Below, piece by piece: positions 48,526-60,704 of a DNA stretch of 64,000 bases; within the stretch, counting starts at the first letter, position 1; the number at the start of each line of letters is the position of its first letter. Origin of the DNA: Sisyra terminalis (lineage: Eukaryota > Arthropoda > Insecta > Neuroptera > Sisyridae). Location of the stretch: assembly GCA_958496175.1 (NCBI GenBank), contig OY292279.1:16616001-16680000 (forward strand). Reading direction: 5' to 3'. The translations under genes were made by a program, and so were the position numbers. The notes beneath the pieces are model-generated. The model ran no database searches and was not told the DNA's origin. It saw only the letters and a list, made by a program, of their open reading frames with translations.

Positions 48526-49299
48526 AAAGTCTTATGGACAGAAATAAGTCCATCAACAAATAAATCCATCTTAGAAAAATTCAGCATACAAAATAGCCTT
48601 AGATGAAGAATAAACATGGTATAATTGCGGTTCTGCGATTATATGATTAATATAAATTGGCTCTTGCCGTGCGTCCGTGCAGAATGGGCTATGCGCACGC
48701 GCTCTGTTATTCCCACTTACGCATTCAAAACGTTGGTAGCGGTACTCTTTCATTAATGTATTTATTTGTGAATACGTATTTCGGATTTTCAGGTTTACAA
48801 TATGTAAAAGCCAAAAAACATAATGCTCATTTATAAACTTAACTTAACGTTTTCAGATATATCTACTTATCAGAGTTTAAATTTTTAAGCAGATCCTAAG
48901 TTTTTGTTTCTAACAATAAATCAACTTTGTTTTATACTAAGCAGTAATAACGTTTCGCTTTTAACGGACTTTGATTGATTATTAAATTTGAAATTTCGAT
49001 TGTTCATTAATCGTTATCCCTTACAAACTTTGCTACCGTTTTTCACTCTTTTAGGGGAGAAATTTTCAAAAACCCTTTCTTATTATAAATCTGCATCGTA
49101 TAAGGACAACACTTTCGAAATTTCATCGACACAAATGTGAACTTATAAAAATTATAAATTATCTCATATTAAACATTTTATTGAGATAAAACCTTTAGTT
49201 GCGAATGCAACGGGCAAATATTAGTATGATTAATAAAACTGAAGAAACGGATTTTTTCAAAGTTAAAAAGAAAATAGAATGCTAACATTGCAGAGGAAC

Positions 49300-49610
49300 A
49301 TTCCATTAGTTTTTTTGTCCTTTCTATGTATTAAGGTACAATACACTTAAAAGAAAATAAATAAAGTCTAATTTCCGTAAAAACTATTTAGTTCTTTCAA
49401 AGTAATTGTGAATTATTAAAATCAATGTAGTTTAAATCATTGTAAAATACAATCAAGCATTTCGTTGTAACTTTCGAGCGTTTTTTGATGAGTTCTTTGA
49501 AATCTTATATAGTGAAAAACATTTTTTTCGCAAATTACTTAGTTAAATTCCTTTTTGTGGATTTGTCACCTCAAATGTTTGCTTCCATTTTCCATGAATT
49601 ACGTACTAGG
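49300..49610 (+). repeat. dispersed direct repeat, copy A
   Basis: Aligns with 50545-50860 along TTAGTTCTTTCAAA, GTGAATTATTAAAATCAA, GAAATCTTATATA, TTCGCAAA and CCTTTTTGTGGATTT in order, with many small differences. Function unknown; no coding frame. Confidence 0.65.
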
Positions 49611-50544
49611 ATCAGAATAAGTACTCATTACCTAAAGCCGCATTTATTGTATAGGTAAGGAAGACAAGGAAGATGTTATCACTAAACGCATAAGGATTGA
49701 GGGAAAAGAGGGTCAAATTATTTAATTAATATGATTTAAATTATGATTCAAAATTAGAGAGACTTTAACTAATACGTATTTCGTTTGTCAAATAATTTTC
49801 ATCAACAAGTAGTAGTGGATCTTTCCAAAATGATTATCTTACATAAAGTTTGAATTCCAATGATTTTTTATGTATGGCAAGGATCATGTTAACTGGTTAA
49901 AGTTAGAGAAAAATACTTTTATGATTTTATTAAATTTTTGATTTGCTGGTTATGAAATGATTAAGGTGTTAAGTAATTAATCATTAAACCCTTTACAATA
50001 CCACAGGCAAAAGTAAATAAATACGTTACTGCGGTTTATCGATCATTTGAAGACGTCTTCAAGGTACGGGAAAGTTTCATTGTTCAACTTTCTGTATTGA
50101 AAACATGATACTTTCTTCAACAATTTTTAACAGAATTAAATATTTGTTCGAAAGTTTCCTAGTTACTTCCATATTTTTTTATTTGGTAAACGTTCCTCCT
50201 TTCTTTACTAAAAATAATGCATAAAATTTCAAAAGAAACAATTCTCTGTTCGGCTATTATAACTTTTAAAGGGAATTTCAATATGTAATACGTGAAATAT
50301 TTAGAAGAAAATAAGTCATTTTAGATTTGAAACAGAAGGACGTGATAGATGATTTTGATGGATAATTGTAAAGACATCACAAAAGTAAATATATTAATAT
50401 TATTGGGTGGAGCAAGCTCAAAGAAAATGTGACTAAATATGAAATTAAAGAAGGGTAAGATCAACAGATTTAAGAAAATTTTGTGACGATAATATGCTTC
50501 AGCCTTAAACTATTATAAATTAAGGAAACGGAGCTCCTTCTATT

Positions 50545-50860
50545 AGTTTTATTATCTTTTCAATATATTTTGGTACAAAACACTCAAACGAAAATGATCT
50601 CTTCTTTTTGATATTTAAAAAAAATTTCATTCCCGTAAAAGCTCCTTAGTTCTTTCAAAAAAAGTGAATTATTAAAATCAAAGTAGTTAAAATCTTTGTT
50701 AAATAGAACCGAGTTTTTCGTCTCCATTTTCCAGCTTTTATTGAGTACTATGAAATCTTATATAATAGGAAACTATTGTTCTTTCGCAAAATTTTTCATT
50801 AAGCCCCTTTTTGTGGATTTTTAACCAAATTTTTTTACTTTTATTTTCGATGAATTATGT
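50545..50860 (+). repeat. dispersed direct repeat, copy B
   Basis: Second copy, 1.25 kb downstream of copy A in the same orientation. It abuts the 3' end of the Jockey-like LINE (about 50890). Confidence 0.65.
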
Positions 50861-50889
50861 ATCACGACACATGGTCCTTTAAAAATATT

Positions 50890-52750
50890 TATTTATCATT
50901 ACGATTCGGTTCACGTGATTTTGGCTCTTCAGTCTCCTTTGTTTCCACAGTGGCGATAAGTTTTTGAAGTTTTCCTTTATTGTAGGGTTGATGAGTGCTT
51001 GAAATGTTTCATTTAAATTTAAGAGTACCCCTTAGATATTTTTTCGTCTATGGTTATTATTTTCAGGTCATTGTCCAGTATGGAACTTCTTACGAACCAG
51101 GAGAAATCCGTTATTAGTCTCAATGCTCTGTTTTGAAAAGTTTGAACTTTTTTTATTTTAATATATGATGCAGTACCCCAAAGTTCGTATTTGCAAGTAC
51201 AAGTTCATTGGATGAATTGAACATTAATGACATTTTTAAGAGATTAGGATAGAGCTTTGTTTGTGATAAGCCATTTTAGTTGGCGTAAACTACAGCGAAG
51301 TTAGACCAGTAAATTATTTACTTTATAATTTATTTATGTCAGCTTTCCATATGTCTTGTAACTAATGAAAGAATTTGATCAATATACCTATTATCCATCT
51401 CTGGCACCACTCTACCATCCAGAATTATTGGAATTTTCCCAATTATAGTTTTCAAGGTGCATAATTGAATCTTCGATTTACCAGGGCTTAGTCTAATATT
51501 GTGAAAAAACCTATTCCGTTTGGGCTCTTAATATATTCAATTGATATTTTCAATTGAAGATATTTTTTGATATTAAATTGATTAGTCAAATGCCTGGAAG
51601 AAAACTAACTCAGTAAACGTTGTTATTCAAGTTTTGTTGAGTAGTGACGCAACATTGATACGAAAAACATTTTCAATATTTATCGAAGAGCATTAGAGGT
51701 TCATGTTCATTGATGTCATATGTTTTTTTAACTTTAAGGTTGTTTAGAAGTGTGGCAGGGAATAATTAGAAAAATTGGGATTTCTGTATGCTTGCAAAAA
51801 TAGACATTGTTGATATTTTATAAGACTTTTAAACATTCAGATTGAATTTTGACCCGATTTTCTACGTTACGCTGAAATATTTTGCTTAGAAACCCCCAAA
51901 TATTAATGATTTTGGTATTGATAGACGCAGAATATATAAAAGAGTGCATCGTTATTTTTGCAAAAAAATTAATTTCTGCTAAAAGAACTATCACGATTTG
52001 ATTGCAATCACGCATAGATAACTTTCTTCATTTACCCTAAGCTAAGCGGTTCAAAATTACGCAACTTTACGATTTTTTTACTTCGTTTTACAAGTCCCAA
52101 ATCGAATTGAAATTTTACAAAAATATGGCTCAAATAGTTGACTATAGTATTACTACAGTATTAATTTCGTTTTTTTTTCATTACTTGTGACAACTTGTGA
52201 TTTACTTCTAAGCAACCATTAATTTGATAGTTTTGAGTTCTCCAACTGTATCAACTATGAATTATACTTATATATTTATATACTTATATACTTATATATA
52301 TTTTCAGCATATTTTTTGCACTATTCCTCCGTTATTTTTGCGTAGACTTGAACATTTTTTCCTGTTATCTCGTGGTCTTAATTGCTAAGTATTGTAACAT
52401 CACCTGTAAACTGTGTCAAAATTGTAGAGTTGATTTTGGGAAAGTCAAAGGTGTACATTGTATGTAAAGAAGGTTTTAAAACGCTTCCCTGAGGCTCTTC
52501 TGACAAAATTTCCTTTAGCACGGAAGCAGCATTTTTGACTCGTATTGTAAATGTACGTCCTGGAAGTACAACTGGATTACCCGAGAACTTATATTTGTCA
52601 TTGGTTTCAACTAACAGAACTTTATGTCATACTTTGTCAAACGCTTTCATCGACTCCAAAAAGAGCTCTAGACTTAAATATTTTGATTGCAGGTACCATT
52701 GAAGTATCTACATGGGTAAAGATTACCAAAGTATCATGAAAGGGTGGTAT
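50890..52750 (-). pseudogene. decayed Jockey-like LINE, ORF2 reverse transcriptase
   Basis: Read on the minus strand from 52750: SMKAFDKV*HK (about 52665-52628, first RT motif), GRTFTIRVKNAASVLKEIL then EEPQGSVLKPSL (about 52570-52460, PQGSVL motif), TQFTGDVTILSN (about 52415-52380, catalytic FADD degraded to TGD), LSPGKSKIQLCTL (about 51490), then CKYELWGTASYIKI, NRALRLITDFSWFVRSSIL (about 51200-51050) and a final LWKQRRLKSQ. This order and the ELWGTAS...QNRALRLI stretch are typical of the Jockey clade. The 5' end is truncated, and stops and frameshifts abound; the first catalytic Asp is lost, so it is inactive. Confidence 0.8.
52262..52303. repeat. TATACTTATA simple repeat within the LINE relic
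   Basis: ACTTATATATTTATATACTT followed by further ATACTTATATA units; a short low-complexity array. Confidence 0.7.
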
Positions 52751-52759
52751 AAATTAGTG

Positions 52760-55700
52760 AGCAGCCAAATATACATTTTAAGAACTATTAGATTTTTTTT
52801 AGAGTACATTGTGGAAGGTAATAATTCGGAAAACTACTGTATATTTTCAAGCTTCGGAAAGAATTCTCTGTAAATATCAAAATCTGTTTTGTAGTTTGAA
52901 AGAATTAAGCAGACATACAATATGCATACAGATTTAATACTAATAGATTTACGATGAAAAAAACTAATATAATTCTAGAAACTTTTCTTCATAATCCATT
53001 GAAATGATCCAAAAATAATTCACCTTGGTGTCGGTGAAGTCGTTCGAGTTGTCTTCAAAGAATATATTTGTTCTGTGTTTTTTCTTTACAATGAATAAAC
53101 CGACTCAACATTGTCACTTTAGAATATAAATTTATAGAAGACACGAGAAAATCGTTTGACAAAATTGTGTTCGACGATTTGATTGAATGACATTGCAGAA
53201 TTTGTAATGTAACTTGAACCAACACTTAACTGAGACGAGGAACAATTTTCCTGAAATATAAGAGAATTGAAGAGAATGAAAATACAATTCGACGTTTTGT
53301 TTGCTGTTTAAGTATACTAATAACAAAAAGGTAACGTTACATACATACCTTTATTTCACGAGAGTTTGTATTTTGACTTTATTGAAGTTTTGAAACAACT
53401 TGTTGACTGATGAGTGGCCAGAAATGAAAACAGAAATAAATCCGAAAATTACGAGAAAACTCTCTTGTAAGAGAAAATTTACTTGGTGAATTGTATTGTT
53501 AGGGTAACATAATCATTTATTAGATGCGGAAAAAACAAAGGTATGAAATAGTATGTAAGTGAAGCACACAAATTAATATGTTCAATTTCTTGGCTTGTAA
53601 AACGTTCTCGACATATCTAATGATAATTACAGACGTAATATGGTGAAGGTATAGACGCCGTAAATATAATAATGATATGGGATTAATGCATGAAGGCTTA
53701 TATGTGTTCATACTTTGATGTTTGGTGAAAGGAGTTCGACATGCACACGATTGATTTACCAACCATTATTCGCTAATGAATCTATTCAAACGCAATGTTA
53801 CGGAAGTAATAGCTCCACATTTCCGGCATTTACGTTCCTGTGTCATCATAAAACAGCGACGGAGGCCAGACGTCGCGGTCGTTTGGAGCTTTCACGTTAT
53901 TATTCTCACATATTGGTGAACTGATGAAAAATTTATTTAAATTGCCAATTAAAAAAACATAAGTTCTATTTTCTCAATTTTTTTTCGCAAATGTGACATC
54001 TTCAAAGATGTTTTTGTTGTTATTTACAGTACATGTAAAATTCTAGTATACTAATATGAAACCGGGATTTGCCAATATAGACCAATAGAGGGTCCAATCA
54101 TATTATTAGGAAAAAAAATTTTTTTTGTATTTGGTAAAGATTTTCAATATGCAAAAGTGTAAATTTCCTACGACTTTATCATTTTCTCAAGCATTGAACA
54201 TGTCGAGCTTTATGCCTTAGAAGTACGATTCGCAGACAACATTGGTTTTCTTTTACCATTTGAACAAAAACTACTGCGATATTGTATCGATTGCTTGTTC
54301 TAACTTCCGTTAAGCATCCTCTTAGGAAATCTCAGTGTTTTAAAAGATTGTAAAAAATTGAACATTGAATATTGGCAGGGGATGTAATGTATCCCGGCGA
54401 TGTGAAAACAGGAATTTTTTAATTTCCAATATCGATCAAATGTTTGGAAAACACTTTTCCAGATTGGTAGTTCTGCAATTCGAATTACATTTTCGAGATT
54501 AATTTGGTTATTTGGAAGTATTTACATAAAATGAATGACTTTAGAGACATTAAGGAGTAACTGCTGTCGGTAAAATAATTGCTTTCCTTTAGTTATCAAA
54601 TTTATGATGGCATGTGAAGAAACTTCAGGTGGAAGAAAGCATTAGAGTTGCATTACTGAACGATCCATCTGCCGAAGATTTCTCCTTTAAATAAGTTAAT
54701 ATCGGTAATGGTCGTATTCATTGTTTGAAATTTTTTTCATTTAATGATTTTTGTTTTCATCAAATTAAGTTGATTAAATCGTTATTCAGCTGTTTTGTGA
54801 AAAAGCTAGTGATTTTATAGATTTTTGGTTGGAATCCCAAAAATTCGGAAGAAATGCCGATATTCAACATTTACTGGGGAAATTCTTCAGCAGATGAATC
54901 ATTCCGCATCGCAACTCTCATGTAGCTAGCTAAAACTTCTTCAATTTGCACCACAGAATTATTGATTTTAAACAAATATTTATTTTTTTCTTGGCAGAAT
55001 TTATTCTAGGAATGATTGGTGGAAATAACTAAACAGTAAAATTATTGCGCATTCGAAACATATCGATTCGATGCGTAGATCCTTCAATAATTACCTTTAT
55101 ATGCCATTGAAAAAAAGTTACTGACAAATGGAAATTCACAGTATTGACATCTAAATATGGGTGACATGAACTGCCAATTGTAGGAAATGTCAAGCCAAGT
55201 TAGTTGTTAAGATATGTAAAACGTTATTCTGTTATTTAAATTGAAGACGAATTTAACAAGTCATTAATCATCAAAATCAGTCCTGTTATTAATACAAATG
55301 GTCTAACTAGCCCGACTTTGCTTTATATATTTAAGATATCTAATTTAATCAATCGTATGGCAATGCAAGGTGCTTCAATGAAGAAAATAAATCCGAGAGC
55401 AACGCATGCAGTAAACTACAAAGCTTCAATAAAAGGAATTAATTGAATTAATTGAATTAATTGATTTTTGTTTTCCTGTTTAATTTGTAATTTCTTTATA
55501 AATGTATTATTTTAATGAATTATTAAACTTAGCTGTAATGAATAATTGTACTCATTTTATTTGGTTATTAAAATTTTATACTATGTACGGCTAAAATATT
55601 CATTCATAAAACACTACGATCAGTGCTAGTTAGGCAGTTTAAATTTTACCGGGTCAGCTAATTACCAAAAAAGTATACCACTAAAGGTCGAGTGTTAAAA

Positions 55701-57689
55701 ATGGTAACAATGTATTTTCAATAAATTAATTGTTGAACTAATTCAATGAATTGCTTTTTTGATTTACTAAAATAAAGACGTTTTGGAATAATCAATCATG
55801 AAGGTATTCAAATTGTTTCATCGTTTAAAATAAACTTAGAAATAAACTTTATTACACAGAATATTGATTTCTTATGAATTTTTTGATTCTTCCAAAAAAA
55901 AAAAAGATAAAAAACGTACACATTAGTAGTATGTAAACACATAAATTTTAATTCATCCAAAACTTATCCAGATACAAATTCAAATTGCGCCCCATTCCAT
56001 CTCAATTCCGTTAATAAGATCAACCGTTTGAACTCTATCGAAATAAATTCCTATGATGATCTCATTCAACTTCCAGCAAAGAAGAAAAGATCACGCCACG
56101 TTAAAGACGAACTTTTCCTCGAATGTAGTATGTGATTTGCATGTTCAACTTGAAAAGTTTCACGAAAAATGCGGGAGTCGTTTAAATTTTAAGTTCGATT
56201 TCGATGTGGGTTTGGAGCAAACAGCCAAAGGTACATTTCATAAATAAAATTTTAATGATGCAAAATAGGCAACGTAAACTTTTAAGCGTACGTTGTGAAA
56301 AAAAAATATGAATAAATCCGATAGGCACTGTAACGATAAAGAAAATCATACATTACTAATGAATTGATCTTTGGAGTTTTGTCAGAGGTGGAAGTGAGCA
56401 AAATAATAATATGGATTAAAAAGTTTCGGTGGTAAAAATTAAATATTTATGGTTTAAAAAAACGACAGTTTTTTTTGTCACATGTGTCATTAAATATTTA
56501 TTTTTATTGCTATTGTGGTGGAATTAACAATCATTTTCGGCGTTATCGTATTTGAAAAATAATTGCATATTGCAACTGTAAAATATTGTCAAATCACAAT
56601 GTAATTTGTGTTGTAATGAAAAATTTATTCGTTCATAAGACAATTATTGTAATTCAGCCATAATTCACCGTGAAAATGCTCTCTAATTTCGTAGTTGAAA
56701 AATCCCTAAAATTTGTTTTCACTGTTAGGGGGGTGAGCTTTAAAGCTCATGAATTCATGATTAAAAACAATTAATCAATCGTACAAGCAAATAATAAATT
56801 AAATGCGTCGAAAAAGTTGAGTTGCGTTGGCTGCATTCAAGATAATATAAAAGTTTCACGTGAAAGTATTTGAGATGAACAATCGAAAGAATCGAGCCAA
56901 AGAAAATTGAGCTAAATTTTCACTTGGATCGGTTACAAATCGTCTATTTACACATTAGTTAATTACGTGCGAAAATAGGTTGAACTGAAAACTTAAACAA
57001 TTAACTACAATTGAGCCACAATTACATTAACCATCGATCACATCGAAAGTTTTCCTCGTTGCACATTTATAAGATGTAAATCGAAGCGAGTTTCATACGA
57101 TTTAAATAGAAACCACCGCATTTCTATAGTTCGGTTTTACACATCATTGCCGACTTGGAAATTTAAACTGGTTTTACACCGATTCGTTCTAGCCATCTAT
57201 TTTTTCCGTTCCCTTTTTTATTTTCTTTTTTTATATATTCCCTCTTGTTCGTTGAATATCTCAAACCGTTTGTTACAGTTTTTCAAACTAAGCTCTTCCA
57301 TTAATGCTAAGATATTAGTTTTACCGCACAATTTAACATTCTTACAGTTTGTAATTAGAGATTAAAATCCAGTTAATTCAAACTGTTTGGTTGCTTAAAA
57401 TCTTAGAAATTATTTATCGGTGGTAGTTAAACGAATGCATTTTAAAAATTAGTAATTGTTGTTTGTGAGATAAATTAAAGGGATTTTTAAGAAAAATGCT
57501 GTAATTTGTAGACGAAAATTCCAATGTTAAGTAAATTAAATGAAGTATAATTAAGCTTTTTTTCTTTCTGTGCTAGTTGTAACGACTTCTAGTGAATAAT
57601 GGAAACGACAATTAAAAAAAACTGTTTATAATTAACAATCAAATACATGAGATTAAAAAAGTCAGAATTAAAAAATAGATATTCTTCAA
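52760..57689. other. no gene recognised; one GC-richer island
   Basis: Mostly AT-rich. A three-fold GAATTAATT repeat lies at about 55436-55464. The stretch 53700-53930 has a more balanced composition with a plus-strand frame ending ARRRGRLELSRYYSHILVN and a GTCGCGGTCG core; 55980-56240 is similar with another open frame. Neither resembles a known protein; conserved non-coding sequence or an unrecognised exon are both possible. Confidence 0.4.
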
Positions 57690-57929
57690 AAGAATAAAGC
57701 TTTATTCGCGAAAATAGAATCGTGATTTAGGCAAAACTAATAAAAAAAGAAGCACTATAAGTTGCACATTTTTACTTCCCAACAATAAAAGGTAAAATAA
57801 AAGGTTGAAATACTTTATTATCAAAGGGCTTAGGACGATAAGTGAAGTGAATTGGCCCCAGAAGAATATCTGGTCCCTTATTTCAGGGTGTGTTGGTACT
57901 TATAAGATGCATTAATCCTGCAAGCCTAA

Positions 57930-58655
57930 AGGGGGGAAGCTGGTCTAGAATTTTGAAGAAACCGATTTTTTTTTTGTCTTAAAAGGTACTTTAGGGTTTT
58001 AAAAATAACATACCAAAGGATGGATGCCGGCAAAAATGTCTAAATGCCCAAACTTTCGCAGATTAAAGGTATATACGCATTTAATATGATTTTATAGTAC
58101 TTAAAACTTTAAACGCGTTTTTCTCGAAATCACTTTTTTTGAACTGGCCGAAGACATAACTCGAGCAAATCTTCACCGATCTATATGAAATTTTGACAGT
58201 ACATTCGAAATACCTTTCTCCAGAGACGTACGTAGGATTTTTTTTATACTGCATAGTTTTTTTTTAATCAACAATTTTGTCGTTTTTTTATAGTGAAAAT
58301 TTTAATGTTTTGTTCAAACGGGCACCATTTCGCGAAAAAATAAAATATCGAAAAAATCCTACGTACGTCTCTTGCTGTTGTTATATAGAAACTAAAAATT
58401 TTCAGGATTTTGTTCCAGGACTAAAATTAAGGAGGTTACATCTTCGGCCATGGACTCGTCTAAAAAATGAGGCGCCTCCGAAGAAATGCTGGACAGCCGC
58501 CATTTTGAATTTAATTGACACGAAAAAATTTGTATTTGTATATTAAGACCTAAATTATAAAACCTTTTTCATAGATTTTCGATTGATCTTTTTGTTGAGT
58601 CACAAAAAAATCATAAATTATGCCCATTTTTTCACGCTCTAGACCAGCTTCCTCC
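57930..58655. mobile_element. foldback element inserted in the tandem array
   Basis: The ends GGGGGGAAGCTGGTCTAGA and TCTAGACCAGCTTCCTCCC are inverted repeats, with CTAAA on each side as a likely duplication. Further inverted pairs lie inside: TGGCCGAAGACATAACTCGA with its partner near 58432-58455, and AGAGACGTACGTAGGATTTT (58222) with its inverse at about 58353-58374. The whole element folds on itself. No gene. Confidence 0.78.
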
Positions 58656-59179
58656 CTAAATAAGAGAATCAAGCTTTGTTCACGATAACAGAATCGTGAT
58701 TTTGGCAAAACTAATAAAAAGAAACACTATAACTTGCAATTTTTTTACTTTTCAATAATTAAAGGTACAATAAGGATTTAAAATATTTTTTTATCAAAGG
58801 ACCTAGGACGATAAGTATAGTAAATCGGCCTCTAAAGGACATCTGGTCTATCATTTCACGGTATGTTGGTACTAATAAGGCGCCCCAGAAGAATATCTGG
58901 TCCCTAATTTTAAGATGTGTTGGTACTTATAAGATGCATTAATCCTGCAAGCTTCAATAAGAGAATCAAGCTTTCTTCACGATAACAGAGTCGTGATTTT
59001 GACAAAACTAATAAAAAAAGAAACACTTTAATTTGCACGTTTTTACTTTCCAACAATTAAAGATTTCAATAAGGATTAGAAATATTTTATTATCAAAGGA
59101 CATAGGACATAGAAGAATAGTGAGTCGGCCTCAAAAGGATATTTCATCCATAATTTCAAGGTATGTTGGTATTAATAAA

Positions 59180-59357
59180 GCAGACCATTCACGCTCCGAC
59201 TTGCAGTCCAACTAGTCGGACTACTAGTCACGTAAATGATCCGACTAGTCCGACTAGACATCCAACTTCCAACAACACCATTCACCGTCCGACTTTAGAT
59301 CGAACTTCGAAAGTCGGACCACAAGTTGGACCGCAAGTCGAAGCGTGAATGGTCTGC
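59180..59357 (-). mobile_element. GTCGGACT-rich MITE, copy 2
   Basis: GCAGACCATTCACGCTCCGA and its inverse GAAGCGTGAATGGTCTGC are the ends. The internal order is inverted relative to copies 1 and 3. It interrupts unit 3 of the tandem array, so it is younger than the array. Confidence 0.88.
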
Positions 59358-59385
59358 TTATGATACATTGATCCTGCAAGTTTCA

Positions 59386-60249
59386 TATCTCTATGTATTA
59401 GCGTTGCTTCAAAAATCAAAAAACTAGAAATTAAAAAAAAATCTCTGAAACTTGTGAATCGATTTATTTTAATTTTGAACTTATTTTAGGGGCTGATGGT
59501 AGCTTCGAAGCAAAAAAATGATGAGCTTGAAAAAAATACGTAATTTCATTCGTATTTTTCAGAAAGTTACTGTACTTTAGTAACTTTATTCGTTACAGCA
59601 AATATCACTTACTCCGGTTTATAATTCAGAGTTGGATTGAAGGAAAAAGAGCTCTGGAAAAAAGAAGGACATCCTGGCAAGCCAACTTTCGTGGATGATA
59701 CGGAAAAAGCGCTAGAGGATTCTTCCGCGTGGTTATATCAAAAGTAAATATTGCCGGATGTTCGCCAATCTTCAACGTTGAAGGGACATCAAAAGAAGAA
59801 AAAGAAGAAAAAAAAGGGGTCAAAAAGCTTCGAACCTTATTTTTGTTAAGATGTCATTGAAAATGCTGTTGCCACCAATTCTACATGATACCAAGTAATG
59901 ATAACCGACTATTTTTTGCCTAAAATTGATTTAAATGATTTGATGATCGATATTATCTTAATGTCTATATATCTAATAAACTCTAATATTCTCTACAATT
60001 GGATTTCAAGATTTGAATCAGTCCTGTTAAATAACACAATGCAGATTCTAAAGATTTGAAGAATTGTAGATTGGTAAAATATATTGGCTTTAGAAATATG
60101 TTTGGATTTCAAGACTTGATCTTGGAACGCCTCATGAAGAAATATAATTATTTATTTAATAATAATATTATATTATAATATTTATAATAATAATTTATTT
60201 ATGATAATTATTTGTATCGAAAAAGTACATCTGGACAAAATTATTTTTG
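59386..60249. other. no gene seen
   Basis: AT-rich, with an AT-only palindromic run near 60140-60210. Confidence 0.5.
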
Positions 60250-60425
60250 TCAACTGGTAGTCGAGAAGCCGAGATGTCCGCTTCAAAATCAGTGGATGAT
60301 GGGTTCGATCCTCGTTTCGAACAAATTATCGATATTTCTCGAATACGAAGTTTTATTAATCCTTAAGTGGCTAAAGACCTTAGGAGTTATATAGCGACAG
60401 CAAATAACAATTAAAATAAAATACT
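60250..60425 (+). mobile_element. tRNA-derived SINE, copy 6
   Basis: TGGTAGTCGAGAAGCCGAGA (box A region), GGGTTCGATCC (canonical box B, 60301-60311), GAACAAATTATCGATATTTC, TTTATTAATCC, GCGACAGCAAATAACAATTA tail. The best-preserved box B of the six copies. Confidence 0.82.
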
Positions 60426-60509
60426 TTAGATTCGGGATATTTGAACGTTTTTGAACGTCCTTGTCTAGCATTTTCTGTATTTTTTTTTGTATTTTGATTT
60501 AAACCATTC

Positions 60510-60704
60510 AGCAGTCCATTCACGTTCCGACTTGCAGTCCAATTTGTAGTCTGACTTTCGAAGTTGGATCTAAAGTCGGACTGTGAATGGTGGTGTTGGA
60601 AGTTGGATGTCTAGTCAGACTAGTCGGTTCATTTAGGCGATTCAACTAGACGATCCAACTAGTAGTCCGACTAGTTGGACTGCAAGTCGGAGCGTGAATG
60701 GTTT
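60510..60704 (+). mobile_element. GTCGGACT-rich MITE, copy 3
   Basis: GCAGTCCATTCACGTTCCGA at the left and GTCGGAGCGTGAATGGTTTC at the right. Same internal order as copy 1 (GGTGTTGGAAGTTGGATGTC in both). Confidence 0.85.

Larger units (their letters stand above)
57690..59385. repeat. three-unit tandem array (~240-300 bp) with two insertions
   Basis: Units begin near AGAATCAAGCTTTRTTC and end at GCATTAATCCTGCAAG: unit 1 57690-57925, unit 2 58661-58957, unit 3 58958-59179 plus 59358-59385. Landmarks in each: ATCGTGATTT, CAAAACTAATAAAAA, TTATCAAAGG, GGTATGTTGGTA or GTGTTGGTACTTAT. Unit 2 contains an extra local duplication of about 55 bases (GGACATCTGGTC... / GAATATCTGGTC...). A foldback element splits units 1 and 2, and a MITE interrupts unit 3. 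Confidence 0.8.

Noticed and set aside
59163..59348. Plus-strand frame rich in T, S, N, P and R (SPTSRTTSHVNDPTSPTRHP)
   Set aside because: It is translation of the word-repeat MITE copy 2.
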